A stretch of 64,000 bases of DNA from Mucilaginibacter sp. PAMB04168. Lineage in GTDB: Bacteria > Bacteroidota > Bacteroidia > Sphingobacteriales > Sphingobacteriaceae. Both the position numbers and the translations under genes were made by a program. Positions 32,839-40,579 of this stretch are shown in pieces (position 1 is the stretch's first letter; each line of letters opens with the position of its first letter). Under the pieces are notes generated by a model. It was given only the letters and a program-made list of their open reading frames with translations. It searched no databases and was not told the DNA's origin. The stretch lies in assembly GCF_039634365.2 (NCBI RefSeq), contig NZ_CP155079.2, positions 4,154,001-4,218,000 of the forward strand. Reading direction: 5' to 3'.

Positions 32839-34089
32839 ATGGAGATACTTAAATTTATAACTGCCGGCAGTGTTGATGATGGTAAGAGCACCCTTATTGG
32901 GCGCCTGCTGTATGATACCGACGCCATACTGGCCGATCAATTGGAAGCACTGCACCGTTCAAACCGTAAAAACGATGACGGCAGCATTGATTTGGCTATT
33001 TTAACGGATGGACTAAAAGCCGAACGCGAGCAAGGCATCACCATTGATGTGGCCTACAAATACTTTCAGACCGAGAAACGTAAATTCATTATAGCTGATG
33101 CCCCGGGCCATATTCAGTACACCCGCAACATGGTTACCGGTGCGTCAAACTCCAACCTGGCCATCATCTTAATTGATGCCCGTAAAGGGGTGGTTGAACA
33201 AACCAACCGTCATTCGTTCCTGGTATCGCTGCTTGCGCTGCCACAGGTTGTAGTTTGCATCAACAAAATGGATATGGTAGATTATGATGAGGCTACCTTT
33301 AACCAGATAGTTGAGCAATACCGGCAATTGGCTACCAAGCTCAATCTGCAAAACGTAACCTACATACCAGTAAGCGCTTTGAAGGGAGATAACATTGTAC
33401 ATGAATCATACAATATGACCTGGTATACCGGCAAAAGCCTGTTAGAGCACCTGGAAACGGTTGAGATTCCGGTTGATGACAGCTCGGCCCATGCCCGATT
33501 ACCGGTACAATGGGTGGTACGCCCCCAAACAGAAGAATTGCATGATTACCGGGGATACGCCGGCCGTATTAGCAGTGGTAGTTTCAAAGTTAATGACAAG
33601 GTCACTGTACTTCCCTCGGGCTTTAGCTCAACCATCACAAAAATAGAGCTACTCGACCGGGAGTTCGAGGAAGCGTTTTCCGGTCAATCAGTAACTGTGC
33701 ACCTGCAGGATGATATTGACATAAGCCGTGGCGATATATTGGTTAACAGCAGTGCACAACCTGTAGTAGCACAATTAATTGAGGCCGATTTATGCTGGAT
33801 GGATACCCGTGCACTCGATACATCACTCACATACCTTATACAGCATAACAGTAAGGTTACCCGTTGCCGTATACAAGAGGTTTTATACAAATTTAACATC
33901 AATACCCTGGACAAGGTGTACGAAGAAGAATTTAAGCTGAACGATATTGGACGCATCATTATTAAAACTGCAGAACCGCTGGCTTTTGATGCTTACCAAA
34001 ATAACAAAGCCAATGGCGGCGCTATTATTATTGATAGTCGCACCAACGTAACGGTCGGCGCACTCATGCTTCGCGCAGCTGTAGAATAA
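32839..34089 (+). CDS. cysN: Sulfate adenylyltransferase subunit 1 (GTPase)
   Basis: EF-Tu-like GTPase subunit of ATP sulfurylase (416 aa). The start at 32839, just after the cysD stop, places the G1 motif GSVDDGKST near residue 11 as in the family; a longer frame from 32767 overlaps cysD. DAPGHIQYTRNM (G3) and NKMD (G4) are present. There is no C-terminal APS kinase (CysC) domain. Last gene of the operon, followed by a terminator. Confidence 0.96.
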   Translation: MEILKFITAGSVDDGKSTLIGRLLYDTDAILADQLEALHRSNRKNDDGSIDLAILTDGLKAEREQGITIDVAYKYFQTEKRKFIIADAPGHIQYTRNMVTGASNSNLAIILIDARKGVVEQTNRHSFLVSLLALPQVVVCINKMDMVDYDEATFNQIVEQYRQLATKLNLQNVTYIPVSALKGDNIVHESYNMTWYTGKSLLEHLETVEIPVDDSSAHARLPVQWVVRPQTEELHDYRGYAGRISSGSFKVNDKVTVLPSGFSSTITKIELLDREFEEAFSGQSVTVHLQDDIDISRGDILVNSSAQPVVAQLIEADLCWMDTRALDTSLTYLIQHNSKVTRCRIQEVLYKFNINTLDKVYEEEFKLNDIGRIIIKTAEPLAFDAYQNNKANGGAIIIDSRTNVTVGALMLRAAVE

Positions 34090-34116
34090 GTTTTGTTTAT
34101 ATATGTTTAAGTAGGT

Positions 34117-34146
34117 AAAAGCAGGTTCTTAAATGGCCTGCTTTTT
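34117..34146. terminator. Bidirectional terminator after cysN
   Basis: AAAAGCAGG and CCTGCTTTTT form a 9-bp stem with an 11-base loop between the convergent ends of cysN (34089) and the endonuclease III-like gene (34153). Confidence 0.75.
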
Positions 34147-34152
34147 AAATTT

Positions 34153-34854
34153 TCACGGTTTGTTTACCAGGCGTTGTCCGGTAGGGCACCTATCGAGTAG
34201 CACACAGTCTTTACAATTTGGCTTATAGTGAAAGCACACCTTCTGCCCGTGCCGCATCATCACCTGGTGGTTATCGTACATTTCCTGGGCTGTAAAATCG
34301 GGTGGTAAAAGGTTTTCCAACACCCGGTTTGCTTTGCCCTCTCCTATCTTTTCTTCAATGATACCTAAACGTACCGCTACCCTGAAATGATGAGAATCAA
34401 CTGGCAACGCCTTTGCACGCAAGGTGCTAAACGACATAACCGCCGCACTGCTTTTAGGCCCAACACCCGGCAGTTCCTCTAACCATTGCCGCGCAGCATG
34501 CACTTCCATATCGGCCAAAAAGTTTAAAGTGAGCGAACCATGCTTCTCAAGTATCAGTGTTAATACTTGTTGTATGCGAGGTGCTTTCTGTTCGGGCCAG
34601 GTGCACGGTTTAATGGCCTGTTGCACAGCCTCCGTAGGTGCAATACGTACGGCTTCCCATGAACCGAACGTATCCATCAAATTAGCAAATGCCTCACCTG
34701 AGTCGCGATTTTTAGTACGATGGGATAGCAACGCCGACATGAGTTCACTCAAAGGGTCGAGATCATGAAAGTACTTAATTTGAGTACCATATACTGCTGA
34801 CAGACGGTGGTGCACTTCCAGTACAAAAGCCTCTTTATCGGTAGTTTCTAACAT
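34153..34854 (-). CDS. Endonuclease III-family DNA glycosylase
   Basis: HhH-GPD base-excision repair protein (233 aa). The helix-hairpin-helix LPGVGPKSSAAVM carries the catalytic Lys and VDSHHFRV the catalytic Asp, as in E. coli Nth (K120, D138). The C-terminal cluster C-x6-C-x2-C-x5-C binds 4Fe-4S. It may be a second Nth-type enzyme because the N-terminal region (LSHRTKNRDSGEAF) differs from the usual LSAQTTD motif. Substrate therefore uncertain. Confidence 0.88.
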   Translation of the reverse strand: MLETTDKEAFVLEVHHRLSAVYGTQIKYFHDLDPLSELMSALLSHRTKNRDSGEAFANLMDTFGSWEAVRIAPTEAVQQAIKPCTWPEQKAPRIQQVLTLILEKHGSLTLNFLADMEVHAARQWLEELPGVGPKSSAAVMSFSTLRAKALPVDSHHFRVAVRLGIIEEKIGEGKANRVLENLLPPDFTAQEMYDNHQVMMRHGQKVCFHYKPNCKDCVLLDRCPTGQRLVNKP

Positions 34855-34956
34855 ATGTTGTTAACTATAAGCTAATAGCCACTATGTTGTTTTTAAAGAC
34901 TCCTGTAGGTTGTGAGGTTATGGAATAAAGATTTAATTGTAATAAGCACATAAAAC

Positions 34957-34981
34957 AAAAAGGGCATCTCACGATGCCCTT
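34957..34981 (-). terminator. Terminator after TonB-dependent receptor gene
   Basis: AAGGGCATC and GATGCCCTT form a perfect 9-bp stem with a 4-base loop, followed on the minus strand by TTTTTGTTTT. It lies 25 bases past the receptor stop at 35006. Confidence 0.85.
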
Positions 34982-35005
34982 ATATAATGTTCATATTGGT
35001 GTTTT

Positions 35006-37627
35006 TTAAAAAGCGTAACGCAGCGTTACACCAAATGTGCGTTGATCGCCAAGCACTGCAGCATATTGACCGGCGTTGCCACCTGCAGGCAGTAACTGTT
35101 CAAAGTAATTTTTATTAAGCAGGTTGCGGCTCCAAATATAGGCCGAAACACCATGTGCTGCTCTGAAGCCTGCGCGGGCATTAATAATGGTGTACCCATC
35201 AATATTCAGGTAGGCGGAAGGCGAAGGGCTAGATGAGAAAGACGAGCGGAAGAACCCGTCTGCTGCTATAAAAAAACGTGTTTCATTGCCTATAAACTTT
35301 GCAGCTGTGTTGTATTCTCCACCAAGTGAACCGGCCCATTTCGATATACCAGGTAATGCACTGCCCGATATATCTTTAAACGCCACCTGCTGGGCGTTAA
35401 CCGTTAAACCAGTTTCTTCGAGCGGCAGCGGCGCATTAGTAAATTTAACATATTTGGCATTAGTATAAGCCGCTGCGCCATAAAATGAAAAGTTTTCACC
35501 AGCTCTGAAATTGCCATCAAATTCAACGCCTTTTACATTAACCTTATCAGCATTAGCAATGTAACCGCGGTTTACGCCCAGCTCGGGCGATTGAACGTTG
35601 GTTTGGTAGTCTTTAATATCTGAATTGTGAAAATTCAGATTCAAGATCAGGTTATCAAGCGGTGTAGTTTTTACGCCTATTTCGTAATGCTTGGTTCTTT
35701 CTGGCTTTATAACGGCCAAGCTCAAATCGGCCAACGTACTACCCACAACACTGGGTAAGCCAGCTACGTTTACACCTACCGGCTTAAAGCTTGTTGAATA
35801 AGTAGCAAAAGCATTAATACGCTTACCAGGCCTGTAAGCAGCGGTTACCGAGTAAGTAAAGTTTTTTTCATCAGCATTGGCATCATATTGCTGGCTGCTG
35901 TATACGCCGTTTTTTATTTTCTGCAATTCACTTTTTACCGAGGCACTGTAGCTGCTGCCGGCAATATCCAGACCGCCTCTGGCTACGCGGTTATAGTACA
36001 CATCTTTGTTATCGTAGTTTACGCGTACGCCGGGTAAAATATGAAAGCTTTTTACAACCTCCCAATCCACGCTGGCAAATGCTGCGGCACTCTGTGATTT
36101 GATTGAAGCGTCGGTGTAAATGCCATAGCCTTCCAGCAGGCCGGGAGTGGCCCATAACTGATCGTTAGTTATACCAGGTGTATTTGCGTTATTACCGGTT
36201 GAACTTTTGGCAAACCTGGCCTGAGCTGATCCTGACTCCTCGGTACCCGCAATCTTAACGTCCTGGTTAATATAGAATAAACCAACAACGCCACTTAACT
36301 TTTCAAAGAACTGGCCGGCATAACGTACTTCTTGCGACCAGTTTTTGTGCTTAGCCGGATTTTGCGATTTAGCCAACACAGGCAGTCCGGTAAAATCACG
36401 GTCGTTGGATGGATCCCAGTTCCAGTAGCGCCAGGCCGTTGTGGATGTAAGCGTGCCTGCACCAATTTTGAAGTCGCCGTTTAACGACACGCCTCCTAAT
36501 TGGTTACCAGATCGCCATGGTGTGTCATGATCAATAACACGGTCATAAGCGTTTAAGCTGGGCAACTGGTAACCCAGGTCGGCAATAATGTTATTAAACT
36601 GCCGGTATGCCGGGCGTTTGGTGGTCACTACCCCGGCAATTACCTGTGCATATCCGTCGGGTTTTTGATCGGTTATATCACCGGCAAGTGTAAGCGATAT
36701 ATTATCAGAAGGCTTAAAGAGCAACTGTGCCCGTCCGCCGAGGTTATTCAAATCGTTAGTGGCTTTCCCGGTACGTATATTATCAACCAGTCCGTTACGC
36801 TGGGTACCTGAAAACGACAAACGCCCGGCAAACTTTTTACTCAAAGGCCCTGATACTGATGCTTTAGCTTGTATGTAGCCATAATTTCCAAAACTGGTTT
36901 CAAACGTAGCCTCAGGCGTAAAGCTGGCTTTGCGTGTAGTGATGTTAATGGCTCCGGCACTGGCATTCTTGCCGAATAAAGTACCCTGTGGGCCACGCAA
37001 TACCTCAACTCGTTCAATATCTAAAAAGTCGAGAGTTGCTGCCGCAGGCCTGGCGTAGTAAACACCGTCAACATAAAAGCCCACGCCAGGATCGAGGCCA
37101 TCATTAGTTAAGCCGAAAGGTGATCCAATTCCTCTGATGTTGATACCTGTATTACGGGGGTTTGAACTGTATAACTGCACGGACGGGATTAGCTCCTTTA
37201 CCCGGTTTACGTTAAAGGCACCTGCGTTTTCAATCTGCGCGCCACCTACCACTGTAATAGGGATAGGAACCTCCTGTACCCTTTCAATGCGCCTGCGTGA
37301 AGTTATTACAACCTCGCCTAATGCATTGGCTGTTGTTAATGTAATTGCCAGTGGCTGGGCGGATAAGTCTGTTATCCTAGCTTCATAAGGCTGGTAACCA
37401 ACCAACGTTACACGAAGTGTAAAGGGGAGCCTTTGTGCGGCATCAACACTGAAATGACCTGCAGTATCGACCTGGGTATATGTTTTAGTGCCTTTTATTA
37501 CAATGGTTGCATTAACGGCCGGCTGGCCATCTTTATTTTTTACCGTACCCGTCAATACGTTTTGTGCGTAGGCACTCAAGGTAGCAACAAAGGTTAAAAA
37601 AGTAATGAGTAAACGTTTGGTGATCAT
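35006..37627 (-). CDS. TonB-dependent receptor under a Cys leader
   Basis: Outer-membrane receptor (873 aa). The ATG at 37627 (MITKRLLITFLTFVATLSAYAQ) gives a proper signal peptide; an upstream in-frame start would add ten residues before it. A carboxypeptidase-regulatory-like domain (about 24-110, LTGTVKNKDGQPAVNATIVIKG) is followed by the plug (VLRGPQGTLFGKNASAGAINI) and a 22-strand barrel ending RTFGVTLRYAF. No SusD gene accompanies it. A Cys-rich leader peptide upstream and the nearby cys operon suggest it takes up a sulfur compound; the substrate is inferred, and iron complexes are the alternative. Confidence 0.9.
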   Translation of the reverse strand: MITKRLLITFLTFVATLSAYAQNVLTGTVKNKDGQPAVNATIVIKGTKTYTQVDTAGHFSVDAAQRLPFTLRVTLVGYQPYEARITDLSAQPLAITLTTANALGEVVITSRRRIERVQEVPIPITVVGGAQIENAGAFNVNRVKELIPSVQLYSSNPRNTGINIRGIGSPFGLTNDGLDPGVGFYVDGVYYARPAAATLDFLDIERVEVLRGPQGTLFGKNASAGAINITTRKASFTPEATFETSFGNYGYIQAKASVSGPLSKKFAGRLSFSGTQRNGLVDNIRTGKATNDLNNLGGRAQLLFKPSDNISLTLAGDITDQKPDGYAQVIAGVVTTKRPAYRQFNNIIADLGYQLPSLNAYDRVIDHDTPWRSGNQLGGVSLNGDFKIGAGTLTSTTAWRYWNWDPSNDRDFTGLPVLAKSQNPAKHKNWSQEVRYAGQFFEKLSGVVGLFYINQDVKIAGTEESGSAQARFAKSSTGNNANTPGITNDQLWATPGLLEGYGIYTDASIKSQSAAAFASVDWEVVKSFHILPGVRVNYDNKDVYYNRVARGGLDIAGSSYSASVKSELQKIKNGVYSSQQYDANADEKNFTYSVTAAYRPGKRINAFATYSTSFKPVGVNVAGLPSVVGSTLADLSLAVIKPERTKHYEIGVKTTPLDNLILNLNFHNSDIKDYQTNVQSPELGVNRGYIANADKVNVKGVEFDGNFRAGENFSFYGAAAYTNAKYVKFTNAPLPLEETGLTVNAQQVAFKDISGSALPGISKWAGSLGGEYNTAAKFIGNETRFFIAADGFFRSSFSSSPSPSAYLNIDGYTIINARAGFRAAHGVSAYIWSRNLLNKNYFEQLLPAGGNAGQYAAVLGDQRTFGVTLRYAF

Positions 37628-37739
37628 GATAAAGTGATTGAGAAACTTGAGCATCAATTACGCGACACATAGTTAGGCCCATAAATGACATGAAATGATG
37701 ATAAACTTTTATAAGGGATCTGTTAGGAAGACTACGGGA

Positions 37740-37823
37740 TCAACAGCAACGGTAGCAACAGCAATCAACAGCAAGTTGATTTATATTGCCTGCATTTGAT
37801 ACTGCGATTAATTTACCATACAT
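37740..37823 (-). CDS. Second Cys-rich leader peptide, upstream of the receptor
   Basis: Minus-strand frame of 27 codons from ATG (37823) to TGA (37740). It begins MYGKLIAVSN and its last eight residues are DCCCYRCC: five Cys codons (TGC TGT TGC, then TGC TGT) in the last seven. A promoter lies just upstream, and the receptor ATG is 112 bases downstream. The position of the Cys run directly before the stop matches attenuation leader design. I could not find a clear hairpin pair between leader and receptor. Confidence 0.7.
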   Translation of the reverse strand: MYGKLIAVSNAGNINQLAVDCCCYRCC

Positions 37824-37842
37824 AGTCTATAGATTTAGTAGG

Positions 37843-37872
37843 CAAATATATTTTTAATTTATTGATCGCAAA
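37843..37872 (-). promoter_or_regulatory. Promoter of the leader/receptor unit
   Basis: On the minus strand TTTG (37869-37872) is followed after 18 bases by TATATTTG (37843-37850), matching the Bacteroidota consensus with a spacer one base short. It is 19 bases upstream of the leader peptide ATG. The -7 octamer is identical to that of the cys operon. Confidence 0.6.
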
Positions 37873-37973
37873 AAATAAATTAAAAATTGTGTTGTTAACG
37901 CCCAAGAATATATGCACTGCTGCATGAAAGGGCTATATTAGCTGAAACTTAACGATTAATTCAACTTAAACCC

Positions 37974-38429
37974 ATGTCACTCCAATTACGCTTATTGTTT
38001 GCTGCCTTCATCAGCATCACACTAACCTGCTGTAAAAAAGAAGAATCATCATCAACCCGCCAATTATTGCTGGGAAAATGGCAAATTACAAAGATCATTA
38101 CAGACCACACGGTAAATAACCAGGTAAGCAGTACCGAAACGCAAAGCCAGTTTACAGCAAATGACTATTTGCTATTTAATGATAACGGCACAGGTTACAT
38201 GGCCATTAAGAACACTTATGATAACAAGCCGTACGGCAATATCACTTTTACAGCTAATACTTTAAATGAAAATGATGTAAACGGACACTGGTCAAACGGT
38301 AGCTTTTCCTTCTTTATCAATAACATCACCAAAACTTTCCTCCAAATCTCTTATGGTTACACCACTCCAGGATCTAATCCTCAGGAGAACTACGTTGATA
38401 AAATTAAGCTAACGGCTACCCGGCTTTAA
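37974..38429 (+). CDS. Lipocalin-like lipoprotein
   Basis: Lipoprotein precursor of 151 aa with signal MSLQLRLLFAAFISITLTC and lipobox TLTC|C. The mature part begins with a Ser-rich linker and LLLGKWQITKI, the G-x-W motif common to lipocalin-like Bacteroidota lipoproteins, followed by beta-strand-like segments (YLLFNDNGTGYM, FSFFINN). Ligand unknown. It is divergent from the receptor/leader unit, sharing the 150-base region upstream. Confidence 0.7.
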   Translation: MSLQLRLLFAAFISITLTCCKKEESSSTRQLLLGKWQITKIITDHTVNNQVSSTETQSQFTANDYLLFNDNGTGYMAIKNTYDNKPYGNITFTANTLNENDVNGHWSNGSFSFFINNITKTFLQISYGYTTPGSNPQENYVDKIKLTATRL

Positions 38430-38453
38430 GCATTGCGGGATGAATACTTATAT

Positions 38454-38492
38454 AAAAAAAAGCCGATGTATAAATGTACATCGGCTTTTTTT
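38454..38492. terminator. Bidirectional terminator
   Basis: A16-like arm AAAAAAAGCCGATGTA and its complement TACATCGGCTTTTTTT form a perfect stem of about 16 bp with a short loop, between the convergent ends of the lipoprotein gene (38429) and ferritin (38511). Confidence 0.9.
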
Positions 38493-38510
38493 AACATAAA
38501 GTTTCGACAA

Positions 38511-39050
38511 TTACTCGCCGGCAGTTTCGCTGTCGTATTTAATCTTATTAACGTGTTTGTCAATTTCCCAACGACCGGTTCCTTCTTCGCCAATAACTTC
38601 GAACAGTTCCAGCGCGCGGCGGGCTTTGTATTCCTCTTCACGTTGTTCTTTCATAAACCAATTCAGGAATTCGAAAGTAACAAAGTCTTGCTCTTTCATG
38701 CAGTTGGCTGCAATGTTTTTGAAAGATTGGGTGATGGCTACCTCGGCTTCCAGAGCATCTTCAAATACCTCACGAAAACTAGTGTAATCCTGCTTAATAT
38801 TATTTACATCAGGTGATACAGCTCGGCCACCCATGTCTAACACATATTTAAACAATTTAAGCTGGTGCATACGTTCTTCTTCAGCCTGTTTAAAAAAGTA
38901 GTCAGAAGAATAGTCGAAACCATTTTGGTTACACCATGAAGCCATAGCCAGGTACATAGCCGATGAATGAGCTTCTTTCTTTATTTGTTGATTTAAAAGC
39001 GTTTCGATATCTTCAGATAGCAAACACTTTACACGCATAATATCTTTCAT
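38511..39050 (-). CDS. Ferritin
   Basis: Non-heme bacterial ferritin (179 aa), which oxidises Fe(II) and stores it as mineral in a 24-mer. The four-helix bundle begins LSEDIETLLNQQIKKEAHSSAMYLAMASW, contains the ferroxidase Glu/His set AEEERMHQLKLFKY, and later EFLNWFMKEQREEE. Length is normal. The 5' leader can fold into a branched structure that ends six bases before the ATG, suggesting post-transcriptional control. Confidence 0.93.
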   Translation of the reverse strand: MKDIMRVKCLLSEDIETLLNQQIKKEAHSSAMYLAMASWCNQNGFDYSSDYFFKQAEEERMHQLKLFKYVLDMGGRAVSPDVNNIKQDYTSFREVFEDALEAEVAITQSFKNIAANCMKEQDFVTFEFLNWFMKEQREEEYKARRALELFEVIGEEGTGRWEIDKHVNKIKYDSETAGE

Positions 39051-39056
39051 AATATT

Positions 39057-39124
39057 TTACAGTTATGTGCTGTATACATATGGAGTACATACAATTATAG
39101 TGCTATAAAATTGCACAACTGTAA
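39057..39124 (-). promoter_or_regulatory. Branched RNA structure in ferritin 5' leader
   Basis: On the transcribed strand TTACAGTTGTGC (39124-39113) pairs with GCACATAACTGTAA (39070-39057), a 12-bp stem with one bulge. Two smaller stems lie inside: TATAG-CA-CTATA-type palindrome (39097-39108, tight) and TGTAT/ATACA (39089-39093 with 39071-39075). The layout is that of a three-way junction closing six bases upstream of the ferritin start codon. Its closing stem could mask ribosome binding. No known riboswitch class is recognised. Confidence 0.45.
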
Positions 39125-39308
39125 ATTAATAGCAATATGAAATAAGTCTAAATAGTTGTAAGGGCTTGAAACGAGAGCTGGGAACCCGGAACAAGGGCCT
39201 ATTGTCTCTAACGACAGTAAAAGATCCTTTCAAGTACAGGCGTATCACTCAGAAAAGATTTCTCGTTAGTACTCGAGATGATACATACGATTTGTTATTG
39301 TTTATTAA

Positions 39309-39677
39309 TTATACCACTACTCTGAACAAACGATCGTGGATAATTTGGTTGAGTTCGAACATAGCGAAGGTGCCCTCAAGTAGTTCTTTGAGAGATATGA
39401 TCTGCAGCAGGTTGAGGAAATAACAGTGATTGCAAGCACAAATAAACACCATTTCAATCTCGGGTTTCTTACTGCTATCTAACAACAAAGCTTCGATATC
39501 AACGCGGTAGATCGATTTTTTAAGTTTTAACAAACCACGGTAATCGAAACGGACCAGTTTACCGGCAAAATCAATATACCAGCAATTTTCCCGGTCGTTT
39601 TGGTAAACAGTGCCTTTATTGGTGCTAAACACCTCGGTGTAATATGTTGTTGTTGCAGTTTTAGCCCCGGTCATCAC
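39309..39677 (-). CDS. Hypothetical protein, 122 aa
   Basis: Soluble protein of 122 aa without signal peptide. It opens MMTGAKTATTTYYTEVFST; the region NRENCWYIDFAGKLVRFDYRGLLKLKKSIYRVDIEALL looks like a compact alpha/beta domain, and a CACNHC segment follows near residue 80. I do not recognise the family. Upstream is the ferritin leader region in the same direction, downstream the stretch holding an inverted repeat at 39735 lies before it. Confidence 0.6.
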   Translation of the reverse strand: MMTGAKTATTTYYTEVFSTNKGTVYQNDRENCWYIDFAGKLVRFDYRGLLKLKKSIYRVDIEALLLDSSKKPEIEMVFICACNHCYFLNLLQIISLKELLEGTFAMFELNQIIHDRLFRVVV

Positions 39678-39734
39678 ATTACAAATATAACACTATTTAG
39701 AAGCAGTCCAAATACTATTAAAGAAAGTTTTTTG

Positions 39735-39816
39735 AGGAATAGGATTTATAGAAATTGAAAATCAATGAGTATTATCTACCTTGCCCAGTTCCCACTTGGA
39801 TATTATTCCTATTCCT
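39735..39816. repeat. Inverted repeat, 10-base arms
   Basis: AGGAATAGGA (39735-39744) and TCCTATTCCT (39807-39816) are perfect complements 62 bases apart in the spacer between two hypothetical genes. Nothing else is recognisable in this spacer. Confidence 0.35.
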
Positions 39817-39882
39817 AAATACGATTGGTGTAAGTGTAGGCGCTTACCAATTGTTGAATGAAGCGTGCGGGGGCTTTTTAAA

Positions 39883-40470
39883 TTAATGATTCCATTTTAG
39901 CCCTGCAGTGTTAAACTCCATAATTTCTGTTTTATGTTCAGCTCTTGTTATTACTAATGATGATTTCCTTGACCTTCTATCTTTCAGAATCGGATTACTA
40001 ACGAGAGTTGCCTCGATTAATAATTTTTTAGCTTTTTTTAATTTTGCTATAACTTTTTTTGCTCTATCAATAAAAATAACATTTGTTGTTCCATCAGCTG
40101 GTCTTGAACATTGAAATTTAATTGGCCTTTCTTTATCAAACCGCATACGTATAAATATACCATTCTCACCACTATAGAAAGCCGCCGAATTTGCCTCACT
40201 AAAAGTACCTGTTGAAAGCGTAACGTTGTTACCATTTTCAGTTTTTTGGATAGCTAACACAGGCCAACTGTGATCAGTTCCTGAATATATCCAGTCTTTA
40301 CAAGTATTTTCTGCAAGGAAGTTTTTTTTTGATGTCATCCTATCTTCGCTTTCACTGTAAAGCCACTTAGTATCATCAGATTTTTTTGTTGCTGGTGAGG
40401 AACTAGTATCTACATCACACGATGCCAAACAAGCAGTTAACAACAAGACAAACAAGTATACACTTCTCAT
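39883..40470 (-). CDS. Hypothetical lipoprotein, 195 aa
   Basis: Lipoprotein precursor with signal MRSVYLFVLLLTACLASC and lipobox LASC. The mature protein begins with a Ser/Asp-rich linker, then about 150 residues with beta-strand character (VTLSTGTFSE, GIFIRMRFDKERPIKFQC, NVIFIDRAKKVIAKLKKAKKLLIEATL). The FxC...KAKKLLIEA pattern resembles domains that use Lys-rich helices near the C-terminus, but no family is recognised. Isolated gene. Confidence 0.6.
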   Translation of the reverse strand: MRSVYLFVLLLTACLASCDVDTSSSPATKKSDDTKWLYSESEDRMTSKKNFLAENTCKDWIYSGTDHSWPVLAIQKTENGNNVTLSTGTFSEANSAAFYSGENGIFIRMRFDKERPIKFQCSRPADGTTNVIFIDRAKKVIAKLKKAKKLLIEATLVSNPILKDRRSRKSSLVITRAEHKTEIMEFNTAGLKWNH

Positions 40471-40506
40471 GATACTGCAAAACTACTTTATTTTAAATTA
40501 AAATAA

Positions 40507-40543
40507 AAAAAGGGAGCCACGCATCAAACGCAGCTCCCTTTTC
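40507..40543 (-). terminator. Terminator after clpB
   Basis: AAAAGGGAGC and GCTCCCTTTT form a 10-bp stem with a 15-base loop, followed by a T run on the minus strand; 37 bases beyond the clpB stop. Confidence 0.8.
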
Positions 40544-40579
40544 TTTGTATAAAGATTCCTCTTTTGGAACAACGAGCCT

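Noticed and set aside
39125..39308. Coding or RNA gene upstream of ferritin
   Set aside because: Only short frames without features; nothing beyond the leader structure can be supported.
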